From an uncultured Haliea sp. (GTDB lineage Bacteria > Pseudomonadota > Gammaproteobacteria > Pseudomonadales > Halieaceae), in NCBI GenBank assembly GCA_947258585.1, contig CAMYIZ010000074.1, forward strand, positions 1-64,000: 64,000 nt of DNA, given 5' to 3'. Shown in pieces: positions 1 to 10,272 of this stretch. Within the stretch, counting starts at the first letter, position 1. Each line of letters begins with the position of its first letter. Position numbers and translations under genes: made by a program. Under the pieces are notes generated by a model. The model was not told the DNA's origin. It did not search any database and saw only the letters and a list, made by a program, of their open reading frames with translations.

Positions 1-1409
1 GCAGGGCGCTCACGCTCGCGGTGCGGCCGCTCCTCGCGGTCCCGAGGCGCCTCCACGGGCCCGGCTCCGGGCGCGGCAGCGGCAACGCTGCCCGGTGCTT
101 TGCTGTCCCCCTGTGCCAGTAGTGCCAGGGCGGCGGCAACGTCGACCATGGGGACACCGAACTCCTGCTGGTAGTCGCTCACCAGCTGTCGTGCAGCGTC
201 CAGGTCCCGGGTGTCCAGGGTGGCGGTAATGAGTTGCTTGAAACGGTCGCTGCGGCGGTTGCTTACTTCCTGCGCGCTGGGCAGTTGCATGGGAACGATC
301 GTGTTGCCGGTGGCCCGCTCGATGGCTTTCAGCAGGCGCCGCTCGCGGTTGGCCGCGAACAGGATGGCCTGGCCGGTACGACCGGCGCGACCGGTGCGCC
401 CGATACGGTGAACATAGGCCTCGACATCCGTGGGGATGTCGTAGTTGATGACGTGGCTGATGCGTTCAACGTCCAGGCCCCGGGCGGCGACATCGGTCGC
501 CACCAGAATGTCCAGCTGGCCCTTCTTCAGGCGCTCGACGGTTTTCTCGCGCTGCTGCTGGGGGATGTCGCCGTTCAGCGGTGCCGCCGAGTAACCGCGG
601 GCCGAGAGCTTCTCGGCCAGTTCCGTGGTCGCGATGCGGGTGCGCACGAACATGATGATGGCGTCGAAATCCTCCATCTCCAGGATCCGGGTCAGGGCGT
701 CCAGTTTCTGCATTCCGGAGATCATCCACACCCGCTGCTGGATGGACTCATTGGCCATGGACTTGACCTGGATGGTCACTTCCTGTGGATTCTTCAGGTG
801 CTGCTGGGCAATCCGGCGGATGGCCTGGGGCATGGTGGCGGAGAACAGGGCGATCTGGCGCTGCCCGGGAGTCTGCTCCAGGATCCACTCGACATCGTCA
901 ATAAAACCCATGCGCAGCATTTCGTCCGCTTCATCCAGCACCAGGGTCTGCAATTGCGACAGGTCCAGGGAACCCCGGCGCATGTGGTCCATGACCCGGC
1001 CAGGGGTGCCGACGATGACATGCACGCCACGCTGCAACTGGCGCAGCTGGCCGCGATAATCGGAGCCGCCGTAGATCGGCAGGACGTGGAAGCCGGGCAG
1101 GTGACTGGCATACTTCTGGAATGCCTCGGAAACCTGGATGGCCAGCTCCCGGGTCGGGGTGAGTACCATGACCTGGGGCAGCTTGCTGGACAGTTTCAGC
1201 CGCGCCAGCAGTGGCAGGGCGAAGGCTGCCGTCTTGCCCGTGCCGGTCTGGGCCTGGCCCACCAGGTCGGAGCCCGCCAGCAGCGGCGGAATGGTGCGGG
1301 CCTGAATCGCCGAGGGGGTCTCGTAGCCGACTTCGGTTAGCGCACGGAGGAGGAAATCGGGCAGGTTCAGGTCCGCGAAACTGGTCGCGTCGGAGGACTC
1401 GGCGGTCAT
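1..1409 (-). CDS. deaD: DEAD-box ATP-dependent RNA helicase, DeaD/CsdA type (3' end outside window)
   Basis: The protein unwinds structured RNA in the cytoplasm and is typically linked to ribosome assembly and cold growth. The ORF track misses this gene because it runs off the left edge; I translated it by hand from an ATG at 1409. In order I see a Q motif (about residues 15-36, TPSAIQ), Walker A AQTGTGKT (53-60), PTREL, DEAD (159-162), SAT (190-192) and HRIGRTGR. A linker and a charged Arg/Glu-rich tail then continue past base 1. The sequence closely resembles E. coli DeaD through both RecA-like domains (for example VLDEADEMLRMGF). The C-terminal RNA-binding domain is not in the window. The gene is divergent from the CBS protein gene, with about 175 bp between them. 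Family assignment is firm; the DeaD rather than RhlE/SrmB subtype comes from remembered similarity. Confidence 0.95.
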   Translation of the reverse strand, partial: MTAESSDATSFADLNLPDFLLRALTEVGYETPSAIQARTIPPLLAGSDLVGQAQTGTGKTAAFALPLLARLKLSSKLPQVMVLTPTRELAIQVSEAFQKYASHLPGFHVLPIYGGSDYRGQLRQLQRGVHVIVGTPGRVMDHMRRGSLDLSQLQTLVLDEADEMLRMGFIDDVEWILEQTPGQRQIALFSATMPQAIRRIAQQHLKNPQEVTIQVKSMANESIQQRVWMISGMQKLDALTRILEMEDFDAIIMFVRTRIATTELAEKLSARGYSAAPLNGDIPQQQREKTVERLKKGQLDILVATDVAARGLDVERISHVINYDIPTDVEAYVHRIGRTGRAGRTGQAILFAANRERRLLKAIERATGNTIVPMQLPSAQEVSNRRSDRFKQLITATLDTRDLDAARQLVSDYQQEFGVPMVDVAAALALLAQGDSKAPGSVAAAAPGAGPVEAPRDREERPHRERERP

Positions 1410-1584
1410 GGGGAAGGTACCTTGGGGGGTGGGGCTGTAATCGGGGCCATAGTATACAGGGTCGTGTGGACAGGACAACGGCGGGGCGGCGTAAATATGC
1501 CGGCTTTGCGCTTCACGATTCGCTTCCGCGGGCCCGGCATTGGGCTATACTGGCGCCATAAACACCAGAACCGGAGACCGTACC

Positions 1585-2013
1585 ATGCCCCAGCCGAGCA
1601 CTGTCAACGACTGTATGCACCGCCAGCCCCTGACCATTCGCCCGGACGCGAACCTGGTGCAGGCGGTAGAGCTCATCGTCGAGCACAGGTTGACGGGCCT
1701 TACCGTGACGGATGACGCCGGTGCTGTACAGGGTGTGCTGTCGGAGCTCGACTGCCTGCGTGGCATTCTCGCCTCCATCTACAATGACGGTGATCCGGAA
1801 CACGCCCTGGTCAGCGAAGTGATGACCAGCAACGTAAATTTCTGCAGCACCAGCGACAGCATTGTCGAGGCGGCGCAATCGATGCTGGATACCCGGCAGC
1901 GCCGCCGCCCCGTGGTAGAGGACGGGCGGCTGGTGGGGCAGGTCAGCTCCCGCAACATACTCTGGGCACTGATGGAACATTCCCGACGCAAGGTGCAGGA
2001 CCAGCGCAAATAA
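1585..2013 (+). CDS. CBS-domain pair protein
   Basis: This is a 142-residue cytoplasmic protein made of two CBS motifs only (about residues 8-60 and 77-132). Such stand-alone Bateman modules bind adenine nucleotides and act as energy or ligand sensors; the partner is unknown. Motifs seen are the opening MHRQPLTIRPDANLVQAV and the second-repeat RRRPVVEDGRLVGQVSSRNI. The ORF track starts at 1540, but the ATG at 1585 has a GGAG about 10 bases upstream and gives a normal CBS start, so I use it. The stop lies 14 bases from the convergent end of acnA. Fold is certain, biological role unknown. Confidence 0.88.
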   Translation: MPQPSTVNDCMHRQPLTIRPDANLVQAVELIVEHRLTGLTVTDDAGAVQGVLSELDCLRGILASIYNDGDPEHALVSEVMTSNVNFCSTSDSIVEAAQSMLDTRQRRRPVVEDGRLVGQVSSRNILWALMEHSRRKVQDQRK

Positions 2014-2027
2014 CCGGCCCGCTCACC

Positions 2028-4769
2028 TCAGCCCTCGTCGTCGGCGGTACCGGCGAGGCGGCGCAGCACATAGTGCAGAATCCCGCCATGGCGGTAGTAA
2101 CTGAACTCATTGGGCGTATCGATGCGGATCCGCGCCTCGAAGCTGTGCGATTTCCCGTCCACCGCTGACACGGTCACGGTGACCGTTTCCTGGCCGGGAC
2201 TGATGGCCGGAATGGCGAATGTTTCCTCCCCGGTGAGGCCCAGCGTCGCCGCCGTGTCGCCCCTGGAATACTGCAGTGGCAGGATGCCCATACCCACCAG
2301 GTTGGAGCGATGAATGCGCTCGAAACTCTCCGCGATCACGGCGCGCACACCCAGCAGTGAGGGTCCCTTGGCGGCCCAGTCCCGCGAGGATCCGGTGCCG
2401 TATTCCTTGCCCGCCAGGATCACCAGTGGCACGCCGTGTTCGCGATAGCGTTCGGCGGCGGCAAAGATGGAGGTCGTTGATCCATCGAGGAAGCAGGTAG
2501 TCCAGCTGCCTTCGGTGCCCGGCGCCAGTTCATTGCGCAAGCGTATATTGGCGAAAGTGCCGCGCATCATGACTTCGTGGTTACCGCGGCGGGAGCCATA
2601 GGAGTTGAAGTCCGCGCTGGCCACGCCATGGTCCTGCAAATACTCGCCGGCGGGGCTGTCTGTTGCAATCGCTCCGGCCGGAGAAATGTGATCCGTGGTC
2701 ACGCTGTCGCCAACTTTGATAAGGCAGCGCGCTGCTTCAATCGCGGTGACGGCCGTTGCCCTGGGTGTCATCCCCTCGAAGAAAGTCGGTTTGCGCACAT
2801 AGGTCGACTCTGGCCAGGGATAGCGTTCACTGTCCGCCACCGGCAGCTCGTTCCAGGTGCGGTTGCCACTGTAGACATCGGCGTACTTGCTGCGGAACAT
2901 GTCCGCATCGACCGCGTCCGCGACGATTGCGCTGATTTCCGCATTGCTGGGCCAGAGCTCGGCCAGGGTGACCGGCTTGCCGCTCGCGTCCTCGCCCAGC
3001 GGTTCCCGGTAGAGGTCTACACCCATATTGCCCGCCAGGGCGTAGGCCACGACCAGCGGCGGCGAGGCCAGGTAGTTGGCGCGAACATCCTGGTGGATCC
3101 GGCCCTCGAAATTGCGGTTGCCGGACAACACCGACGTCACCAGCAGGTTGCCCTTGTGGATGGCGGCGGTGATATCCTCCGGCAGCGGGCCGGAGTTGCC
3201 GATGCAGGTGGTGCACCCATAGCCCACAAGGTAGAAGCCGAGCGCCTCCAGGTCGTCCATCAGACCGGTTTTCTCCAGGTACTCGGTGACCACCTTGGAG
3301 CCGGGAGCGAGGCTGGTCTTGACCCAGGGGCGGGTCTTGAGGCCGCGCTCCCGGGCCTTGCGCGCCAGCAGGCCGGCGGCGATAAGCACCGCGGGATTGG
3401 ACGTGTTGGTGCAGCTGGTGATGGCGGCGATGACCACGGCGCCATGTTGCAGCTGAAATTCCTCGCTGCCGCGCCGGATGGTGACGCCGGTGTGGGCAGT
3501 TGCCTCGGCCTCGGTCACGGTGCCGCCCTCTTCCTCCCAGTCGCCCTCCTCACTGGAAACCAGTATCAATTCCTGGAATTCAGCCAGCACCCGGGTAAAG
3601 CTGTCCTTGCTTGCGGTCAGCGGCACCCGGTCCTGGGGCCGCTTGGGGCCGGCCAGGCAAGGCACGACCTGGGCCAGGTCCAGCTCCAGCCTGGCGCTGT
3701 AGCGGGCCTCCACACTGTCCTGGTCGTGCCACAGGCCCATGGCCTTCATGTAGGTCTCCACCAGGGACAGCTGTTCCTCACTGCGGCCGGTCAGGCGCAG
3801 ATAGTTGATGGTTTCCGCATCGACCGGGAAGATACCGCAGGTGGCACCGTATTCCGGCGCCATATTGGCGATGGTGGCGCGGTCGGCGAGGCTGAGATAC
3901 GCGAGCCCGGGACCAAAAAATTCGACAAACTTGCCCACCACGCCGTGTTTGCGCAATTGCTCGGTAACCGTGAGCACCAGGTCGGTGGCGGTGGCGCCCT
4001 CAGGCAGCTCGCCGCTGAGCCGGAAGCCGACCACTTCGGGAATCAGCATGGTCACGGGCTGCCCCAGCATCGCCGCCTCGGCCTCGATGCCACCCACGCC
4101 CCAGCCCAGTACGCCGAGGCCGTTGATCATGGTGGTATGGGAGTCTGTGCCCACCAGGGTATCCGGGTAAGCGAGGTGCTTGCCATCCTGTTCGCGGGTG
4201 AACACACCGCGGGCGAGGAACTCGAGATTGACCTGGTGCACAATACCGGTGCCGGGCGGAACTACCCGAAAATTGTCGAAGGCTTCCTGGCCCCAGCGCA
4301 GGAACTGGTAGCGTTCAAGATTGCGTTCAATCTCGATCTCTGTGTTGCGGGCGAGTGAATCCTCGCCGCCGAAGTGGTCCACCATCACCGAGTGGTCGAT
4401 GACCAGTTCCACGGGTGACAGCGGATTGATCTTGCCGGGCTCGCCGCCCAGGTCGACCATCGCGTCGCGCATGACTGCCAGGTCGACGATGGCGGGAACC
4501 CCGGTGAAATCCTGCAACAGCACCCGCGCCGGCACAAAGGCGATTTCCTGGCTGGGCTCGGCGGCGGGATCCCAGTTGGCCAGGGCCTCGATATCGCCGT
4601 CGCTGACAAAATCCTCAGCGCCGTGGCGCAGCAGGTTTTCCAGCAGCAGTTTCAGCGAGTAGGGCAGGGTGGCCGTATCACCGGGGGTGTCCAAAGCGTC
4701 AAAGGGGAAAATGGTATAGTCGTTGCCGTTGACGGTCAGGGTGTGTTGCTTGCGATAGCGTGTGCTCAT
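2028..4769 (-). CDS. acnA: Aconitate hydratase A (AcnA/IRP family)
   Basis: This TCA and glyoxylate cycle enzyme interconverts citrate and isocitrate through cis-aconitate in the cytoplasm. The 913-residue length is normal for bacterial AcnA. The three [4Fe-4S] cysteines are visible in TSCTNTSNP and [12 protein letters not shown]. The substrate loop [22 protein letters not shown] and the swivelling C-terminal domain ([30 protein letters not shown]) are intact. It is transcribed alone, convergent with the CBS gene and divergent from the efflux operon. AcnA proteins can also bind RNA when the cluster is lost (family knowledge). Nothing in this copy looks unusual. Confidence 0.98.
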   Translation of the reverse strand: MSTRYRKQHTLTVNGNDYTIFPFDALDTPGDTATLPYSLKLLLENLLRHGAEDFVSDGDIEALANWDPAAEPSQEIAFVPARVLLQDFTGVPAIVDLAVMRDAMVDLGGEPGKINPLSPVELVIDHSVMVDHFGGEDSLARNTEIEIERNLERYQFLRWGQEAFDNFRVVPPGTGIVHQVNLEFLARGVFTREQDGKHLAYPDTLVGTDSHTTMINGLGVLGWGVGGIEAEAAMLGQPVTMLIPEVVGFRLSGELPEGATATDLVLTVTEQLRKHGVVGKFVEFFGPGLAYLSLADRATIANMAPEYGATCGIFPVDAETINYLRLTGRSEEQLSLVETYMKAMGLWHDQDSVEARYSARLELDLAQVVPCLAGPKRPQDRVPLTASKDSFTRVLAEFQELILVSSEEGDWEEEGGTVTEAEATAHTGVTIRRGSEEFQLQHGAVVIAAITSCTNTSNPAVLIAAGLLARKARERGLKTRPWVKTSLAPGSKVVTEYLEKTGLMDDLEALGFYLVGYGCTTCIGNSGPLPEDITAAIHKGNLLVTSVLSGNRNFEGRIHQDVRANYLASPPLVVAYALAGNMGVDLYREPLGEDASGKPVTLAELWPSNAEISAIVADAVDADMFRSKYADVYSGNRTWNELPVADSERYPWPESTYVRKPTFFEGMTPRATAVTAIEAARCLIKVGDSVTTDHISPAGAIATDSPAGEYLQDHGVASADFNSYGSRRGNHEVMMRGTFANIRLRNELAPGTEGSWTTCFLDGSTTSIFAAAERYREHGVPLVILAGKEYGTGSSRDWAAKGPSLLGVRAVIAESFERIHRSNLVGMGILPLQYSRGDTAATLGLTGEETFAIPAISPGQETVTVTVSAVDGKSHSFEARIRIDTPNEFSYYRHGGILHYVLRRLAGTADDEG

Positions 4770-4963
4770 GCGTTGATCTCGTTGCCAGTGGCCGGGCGGG
4801 ACGCTGCTGCCCCGGGTTGCTTACCGTACTATAGCAGCCCGAAAGCGGCGTTGCGCTGATACGCGGGCGCGCTGCGGCCGTACCAAGCCATCACCGGCGG
4901 CGTGTGCCGCTGCCGGCGAGCATTGCCCCCATGGTGCAGGCAAACAGGAAGGAGGGTATTTTT

Positions 4964-6064
4964 TTGCGACAGATCCCGTTGGTGTTCCCCGGCCATTCGC
5001 TGCGGTATGGGGTGCTGGCCATGCTTCTGGTACTGACCCCCGCCCGTGCCGACAGCCCGGTGCCGGTCGTGGTGACCTCGGCCATGGAGGTGCCGATTCT
5101 GCGGGAACTGAGTCTGCATGGGACCGTGACCGCGGAGCGCAACGCCCGGCTGTCGGTGGCCACGGAAGGCCTCGTATGCGCCGTCAATGTCGATACCGGG
5201 GACCGGGTGCCGGCGGGAGCCCTGCTGTTGGAGCTGGATCCGGAGCTGGCCCGGTTGCGACGGGATGCTGCACAGGCCAGTGCTGCCCAGGCCCGGATCC
5301 GGCGCGATGATGCCCGGCGCCGCTTGCAGGAAGCCCGCGTCCTGCTGCCCCAGCGCAGTATCGCGGAGACTGCCGTGCGTGAGCTGGAGGCGGCGCAGGA
5401 AGAAGCGGCCATGTTCGCGCAGCAGGCGCAGGCCGAGGCGGCACTGCAGGAGGCACTGCTGCAGCGGCACAGTCTGCGAGCGCCTTTCGCCGGCGTCATC
5501 AGTACCCGCCTGACCGATCTGGGGGAGTGGCTGGCGCCAGGGCAACCGGTTTTCGAATTGGTGGGGCTGGAGGGGTTGCGCCTGGATTTTGCGGTACCCG
5601 AGGATCACCTGGAGAGTCTGCGCCCGGGTGCCGAGGTGGACTTCGTCACCGGAGCGCAACCTGCGGTGCGCCACCGCGGCAGGATCGACAGCATTGTGCC
5701 GGTGGCGGAACCCGGTGCGCGCACCTTCCTGCTGCGGGTGCAGCCGGACGCGGAAGCGGCCCGGGTCCTGCTGCCGGGCATGTCGGTGACCGCGCTGCTG
5801 CAGCTGGCGACCGGCCGGTCCGGGGTGACAGTGCCGCGCGATGCGATCCTGCGCCACCCCGACGGCAGGGTGGTGGTCTGGTCGGTTGACGAGGCCGCCG
5901 GGGGTGCCGCGGTGGCGCTGGAGAACGTGGTCAAGACCGGCCTCGCCTTTGGTGGGCGTATCGAGATCAGTACCGGGCTGGCCCCCGGTCGGCGGGTGGT
6001 GGTGCGGGGAAACGAGGCCCTGCGGCCGGGACAGCTGTTGTCGGTGACCGAGGCTGCCCCGTGA
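4964..6064 (+). CDS. RND efflux periplasmic adaptor (HlyD/MFP family)
   Basis: This is the membrane-fusion subunit that bridges an inner-membrane RND pump and an outer-membrane channel. It has an N-terminal signal peptide (core LAMLLVLTPARA) and two half-lipoyl/barrel segments flanking an alanine-rich coiled-coil hairpin (AQASAAQARIRRDDARRRLQEAR). A beta-barrel and a membrane-proximal domain follow. The ORF track begins at a GTG at 4904, but AAGGAGG at about 4949-4955 sits 8-9 bases before a TTG at 4964. That start gives a clean signal peptide and 366 residues, so I prefer it; GTG 4904 or ATG 4931 are alternatives. The RND permease gene starts 21 bases after the stop. The exported substrate is unknown. 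Confidence 0.9.
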   Translation: MRQIPLVFPGHSLRYGVLAMLLVLTPARADSPVPVVVTSAMEVPILRELSLHGTVTAERNARLSVATEGLVCAVNVDTGDRVPAGALLLELDPELARLRRDAAQASAAQARIRRDDARRRLQEARVLLPQRSIAETAVRELEAAQEEAAMFAQQAQAEAALQEALLQRHSLRAPFAGVISTRLTDLGEWLAPGQPVFELVGLEGLRLDFAVPEDHLESLRPGAEVDFVTGAQPAVRHRGRIDSIVPVAEPGARTFLLRVQPDAEAARVLLPGMSVTALLQLATGRSGVTVPRDAILRHPDGRVVVWSVDEAAGGAAVALENVVKTGLAFGGRIEISTGLAPGRRVVVRGNEALRPGQLLSVTEAAP

Positions 6065-6085
6065 CGGCGGCAGGAGGCAGCTACG

Positions 6086-9000
6086 GTGTTTGAGCACGTT
6101 GTGCAGCGGGGTACCCTGGTCACGGTTGTCGTGCTGATGGTGCTGGTGGTGGGCGGAATTGCCGCGCTGCGCATACCCGTGCAGATGATTCCTGACCTCG
6201 ATGTACGCGTTATCAGCGTGCGCACGACCTGGCCCGGCGCCACGCCACAGGATGTGGAAAAGGAGATTCTGGTCGAGCAGGAAGAGTACCTGCGCAACCT
6301 GCCCAGTCTTTCCCGCATCGTCGCCACAGCCCGTAGCGGCAGTGCCGAAATAGAGCTGGAATTTCCCTTTGGCACTGACATCACCGAAATGCTCATACGC
6401 GTCAATAACGCCCTGAGCCAGGTGCCGGCCTATCCCGAAAACGTGGATGAGCCGCGAATCTTCGCCAACTCTTTCTCCGCCAATTCTTTCATGTTCTTCA
6501 GCATTGCTCCGCTGGCGGGCAACCCGCGCCAGGTCGAGATGGACCGCGTCCTGGATTTTGTCGAGGATTTCGTCAAACCCAGGGTGGCGCGCGTTACCGG
6601 GGTGTCCGAGGTCAGCGTGGGCGGTGGTGCCGAGCGCCAGATCCAGATACTGGTTGATCCGGGGCGCCTGGCGCAGCGGGGCTTGACCCTCTCCGATGTG
6701 CGGGAGGCGGTGCGCGGGCGCAATCGCGATCGCTCCGGTGGTGACATTGAGTCAGGCAAGCGCGAATACCTGTTGCGCACTGTCGGCCGTTTCGAGAACC
6801 TGGCCGAGCTGGAGCAGCTGATCCTGGTGCGGCGTGGCGACGCCGTGATTCGCCTGCAGGATGTGGCGGTGGTCCAGGCGGGCAGTTTCGAAAAGCGCGA
6901 CCTGTCCTATTTCAATGGCGAAGCGAACATTTCCCTGTCGATACGCAGGGAGACCGGTTCCAATGTCATCGATATCAAGCGGGAGATGCTGCGGGAACTG
7001 GACGCCATTAACGCGGAGCTGCTGGAGCCCGCCGGACTGCAGATGAGCCTGACATCGGACGACGTCCGCTATGTGCAGGATTCCGTGCGCAATGTCTGGC
7101 AGAACCTGATTCTCGGCGCCTTGTTTGCCACCCTGGTCATGTACCTCTTCCTGCGCTCCGCGCGGGCCACCGCAGTGGCGGTGATGGGGATCCCGCTCTG
7201 TATCACGGTAGCCTTTCTCGGTCTGCTGCTGGCGGGGCGCACGATCAATGTCATCTCCCTCGCCGGTATTGCCTTTGCCATCGGTATGACCCTCGACAAC
7301 AGCATCGTGGTGCTGGAAAGTATTGAACTTGAGCGCCGCAGGGGGGCTTCAAGGCTGCGCGCCGCGGTGGACGGCGTGCGTCAGGTCTGGCCGGCGGTAT
7401 TCGCGTCCACCATGACCACTGTCCTCGTGTTCATCCCGGTAGCGCTGGTCGAGGAAGAAGCCGGGCAGCTTTACTCTGATGTAGCGGTGGCGATTGCCGC
7501 GGCAATCCTGGCCTCGATGCTGGTGGCGATTACCGTGCTGCCAACCGCGGCCGCGCGACTGGCTCTGGGCCGCAGCGGCGCGGCCGGGGCGAGTGGCGAC
7601 GGGCGCTGGCGGGCATTCACCCTGGGTTCGGTGGCCTGGCTGCTGGCCACCGCGCGAAGGCGCGTGGGCTGCATTGCGGCGGTGACCGGAGCCAGCCTGT
7701 GGTGCATGCTCGCGCTGACGCCGCCGGCGGAATACCTGCCCGAGGGAGAGGAACCGAAGGTGTTTGCGGTCATGAGTGCACCGCCCGGCTACAATCTTGC
7801 GGCGATGGCGGAAATCGCCCAGGAGGTTGGCGACCAGCTGCTGCCTTTCGTCGGCGCTGATCCCGAGGCCTTCCGCCGCGGTGAGGCCGCAGTGCCTGCC
7901 ATTTCCTACATCAATATGCGTGTCGCGCCCGACCAGATGCGGATTATCTCGGAGACGGTCAATCCGGCAGATATCGAGGCCCTGATGGACGTGCTGACGG
8001 AGCGCTACCAGGGGTATCCCGGGATGCGCGCCTTCGCCGCGCGCGGCTCCATTATCACCAGCAATGACGGTGGTACCCGCAGCGTCAATCTGGATATCTC
8101 CGGCGCCAGGCTGGAGGATATCTACGCGGTGGCGCTGGCGGCCTACCGGCAGGCGGAGCAGGTCTTCGATGATCCCCGGATCCAGAGCCGTCCCTCATCG
8201 CTGACCCTGGCCCAGCCCCTGGTGGAGGTGCGGCCGGATTGGGAGCGCGCCACAGAACTGGGGCTGGATGCCGAGGCCATCGGTTTTACCGTAGCGGCGC
8301 TGACGGACGGCAGCTATGTGGACGAACTGTTCCTCGCCGACGACAAGATCGATATCTACCTGTACAGCGATGTCGGCCAGGGGGCGTCGCTGGACGCCAT
8401 GGCCCGGTTACCTGTCTATACCCCCGCGGGCGCCGTGGTGCCCCTGAGCTCGCTGGCGCGGATCGTGGAAAGCGTTGACACTGCCCAGGTTCGGCGTGTG
8501 GATGGCCGCCGCACTGTCACCCTGAACATCATTCCGCCACGCAGTGTGCCCCTGGAGACCGGTGTCGCCGTGGTTCGGGAGCAGGTGGTGCGCGAGCTGC
8601 AGCGCCGGGGGGAAGTGCCGGCCGGCGTGAGCATGACCATCTCCGGCGCGGCGGACCAGCTCGACGCCACCCGTGAGGCCCTGGTGGGGAACTATCTGGT
8701 GGCGCTCGCCATCGTTTATCTGCTGATGGTGGCGATTTTCAGTCACTGGGGTTACCCGCTGCTGATCATGACGGCCATACCGCTGGGAATCGCCGCAGGC
8801 GTCGCTGGATTATGGCTGCTCAACGCAGCGGGAGCCTGGCTGCCGCTGCTGGGCATGGCGCGGATCGTGCAGCCGTTCGACATGATTACCATGCTCGGCT
8901 TCCTTATCCTGATGGGCACGGTGGTGAACAACCCGATACTGATCGTGCATCGCGCGGTGGAGAACCTGTCGGTGCAGGGCATGGCGGCGGTGGAGGCGGT

Positions 9001-9259
9001 GCAGGAAGCGGTCGAGGCACGCCTGCGTCCCATCGCGATGTCGACGATCACCACCCTCTGCGGCCTGGCGCCCCTGGTCCTGATACCCGGTGCGGGAACC
9101 GAGCTGTACCGGGGGGTGGGTGTCATTGTGATGTCTGGTATCCTTGGTGCGACGGTGGTTACCCTGACCCTGTTGCCGGCCTTGACGGTTTTCGTCCTGC
9201 AATGGCAGCAGCACCGCACAGGCAGCCAGCAGCAACCGGATATCCGAGAGACATCGTGA
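6086..9259 (+). CDS. RND family efflux permease (AcrB-like)
   Basis: This is a proton-driven inner-membrane transporter of 1057 residues with the usual 12-helix plan. TM1 lies at the N-terminus, a large periplasmic loop follows, then helices 2-6 (about 335-490), a second loop and helices 8-12 up to residue 1045. The helix-4 motif reads AFAIGMTLDNSIVVLES. The first of the AcrB Asp407-Asp408 pair is kept and the second is Asn, so proton relay may differ from AcrB. It starts with GTG after AGGAGG. Its stop overlaps the amidoligase GTG by four bases (GTGA), which implies translational coupling. No outer-membrane factor gene is nearby, so it probably borrows TolC. Specificity is unknown. Confidence 0.93.
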   Translation: MFEHVVQRGTLVTVVVLMVLVVGGIAALRIPVQMIPDLDVRVISVRTTWPGATPQDVEKEILVEQEEYLRNLPSLSRIVATARSGSAEIELEFPFGTDITEMLIRVNNALSQVPAYPENVDEPRIFANSFSANSFMFFSIAPLAGNPRQVEMDRVLDFVEDFVKPRVARVTGVSEVSVGGGAERQIQILVDPGRLAQRGLTLSDVREAVRGRNRDRSGGDIESGKREYLLRTVGRFENLAELEQLILVRRGDAVIRLQDVAVVQAGSFEKRDLSYFNGEANISLSIRRETGSNVIDIKREMLRELDAINAELLEPAGLQMSLTSDDVRYVQDSVRNVWQNLILGALFATLVMYLFLRSARATAVAVMGIPLCITVAFLGLLLAGRTINVISLAGIAFAIGMTLDNSIVVLESIELERRRGASRLRAAVDGVRQVWPAVFASTMTTVLVFIPVALVEEEAGQLYSDVAVAIAAAILASMLVAITVLPTAAARLALGRSGAAGASGDGRWRAFTLGSVAWLLATARRRVGCIAAVTGASLWCMLALTPPAEYLPEGEEPKVFAVMSAPPGYNLAAMAEIAQEVGDQLLPFVGADPEAFRRGEAAVPAISYINMRVAPDQMRIISETVNPADIEALMDVLTERYQGYPGMRAFAARGSIITSNDGGTRSVNLDISGARLEDIYAVALAAYRQAEQVFDDPRIQSRPSSLTLAQPLVEVRPDWERATELGLDAEAIGFTVAALTDGSYVDELFLADDKIDIYLYSDVGQGASLDAMARLPVYTPAGAVVPLSSLARIVESVDTAQVRRVDGRRTVTLNIIPPRSVPLETGVAVVREQVVRELQRRGEVPAGVSMTISGAADQLDATREALVGNYLVALAIVYLLMVAIFSHWGYPLLIMTAIPLGIAAGVAGLWLLNAAGAWLPLLGMARIVQPFDMITMLGFLILMGTVVNNPILIVHRAVENLSVQGMAAVEAVQEAVEARLRPIAMSTITTLCGLAPLVLIPGAGTELYRGVGVIVMSGILGATVVTLTLLPALTVFVLQWQQHRTGSQQQPDIRETS

Positions 9260-10272
9260 CAACAACGCCAAGTGACAGCTACCGTGCCAGTCAGTGGCCG
9301 ATGCCGCCGCAGACCCAGACCCAGGACGCGCGACCCCGTCGCCTGGGCGTGGAACTGGAGTTCTCCGGTATCGCGCTGGATCGTATTGTCGAGCTGATGC
9401 AGCAGCATCTCGGCGGCGAGGTGGAAACCGTGTCTCCCTATGAGCTGTTCCTGCGGGGAAGCCGCCTGGGAGATTTCGGCGTGGAACTCGACTTCGCCTG
9501 GCTCAAGCGCCGCGGGCGCGAACGGGCGGGTGATGTCCCCGACGAGATCGGCCAGATCGGCGAAAATGTGCTGAAGTTGGCGGCGGAACAACTGGTGCCG
9601 TTTGAAATTGTCAGTCCGCCGATCCCGCTGGCGGAGCTCTGGCATCTGGGAGAGTTGTTCCAGATATTGCGCCAGGCCGGGGCCCAGGGTACCAGCAGCG
9701 CCCCCCACTACGCCTACGGTCTGCACCTGAATCCGGAAATGCCCGATCTGGAAGCCGCCACCATCCTGGCCTACCTGCGCGCTTTCGTCTGCCTGTTCGA
9801 CTGGTTGCGGCAGCGCAGCAAGGTGAATCTCAGTCGCCGACTTACTCCGTATATCGATCCTTTCGAGAAACCCTATGTCAAGCTGTTGTTGCGGGAAGAC
9901 TACGCGCCAGACCTGCCCCAGCTGATCGACGATTACCTGCGGCACAATCCCACCCGCAACCGGGCGCTGGACATGCTGCCGCTGTTTGCACACCTGGATG
10001 AGGCGAGGGTCCGCAGTGCGGTGGATGACCCCCGGATCAAGCCGCGTCCCACATTGCATTACCGGCTTCCCAATTGCGAAATCGATGATCCCAACTGGTC
10101 CCTGGCGCAGCCGTGGCGCGACTGGCTGCAGGTGGAGGCACTCGCCTGTGACAGCCAGCGGCTGCAGCTTGTCGCGGAGCACTATCGCGAGCATTTGTCG
10201 GGCCTTGCGGGAGGTCTGTTTGGCGACTGGGCAGCGCTCAGCGCCGGATTCCTGCTCCCCGAGCTGGCGTGA
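9256..10272 (+). CDS. Amidoligase (Amidolig_2, glutamine-synthetase fold)
   Basis: The predicted reaction is ATP-dependent amide-bond formation between a carboxylate and an amine, in the cytoplasm. The 338-residue protein opens after a Pro/Gln-rich tail with RRLGVELEFSG (about 28-38), the acidic strand typical of Amidolig_2. A YAYGLHLNPE segment and conserved basic positions follow. The true start is the GTG at 9256, overlapping the RND stop; the ORF track entry from 8812 reads through the pump gene in another frame. Its own stop overlaps the next gene by four bases. Pfam describes Amidolig_2 members as neighbours of glutamine-amidotransferase-like thiol peptidases in proteobacteria, which is what follows here. 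The substrate is unknown. Confidence 0.85.
   Translation: MTTTPSDSYRASQWPMPPQTQTQDARPRRLGVELEFSGIALDRIVELMQQHLGGEVETVSPYELFLRGSRLGDFGVELDFAWLKRRGRERAGDVPDEIGQIGENVLKLAAEQLVPFEIVSPPIPLAELWHLGELFQILRQAGAQGTSSAPHYAYGLHLNPEMPDLEAATILAYLRAFVCLFDWLRQRSKVNLSRRLTPYIDPFEKPYVKLLLREDYAPDLPQLIDDYLRHNPTRNRALDMLPLFAHLDEARVRSAVDDPRIKPRPTLHYRLPNCEIDDPNWSLAQPWRDWLQVEALACDSQRLQLVAEHYREHLSGLAGGLFGDWAALSAGFLLPELA

Noticed and set aside
234-1340. 368-residue plus-strand ORF over the helicase gene
   Set aside because: It is the mirror frame of the DEAD-box helicase, whose motifs are all present on the minus strand. The product is low-complexity His/Gly/Leu-rich.
2577-4358. 593-residue plus-strand ORF
   Set aside because: It lies wholly inside acnA on the opposite strand; long shadow ORFs are normal in high-G+C genes.
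4829-6097. 422-residue minus-strand ORF
   Set aside because: It mirrors the RND adaptor gene; the composition (His/Gln/Arg-rich) is not protein-like and no motif is seen.
8752-10194. 480-residue minus-strand ORF
   Set aside because: It spans the ends of three plus-strand genes with clear families, so it is a shadow.
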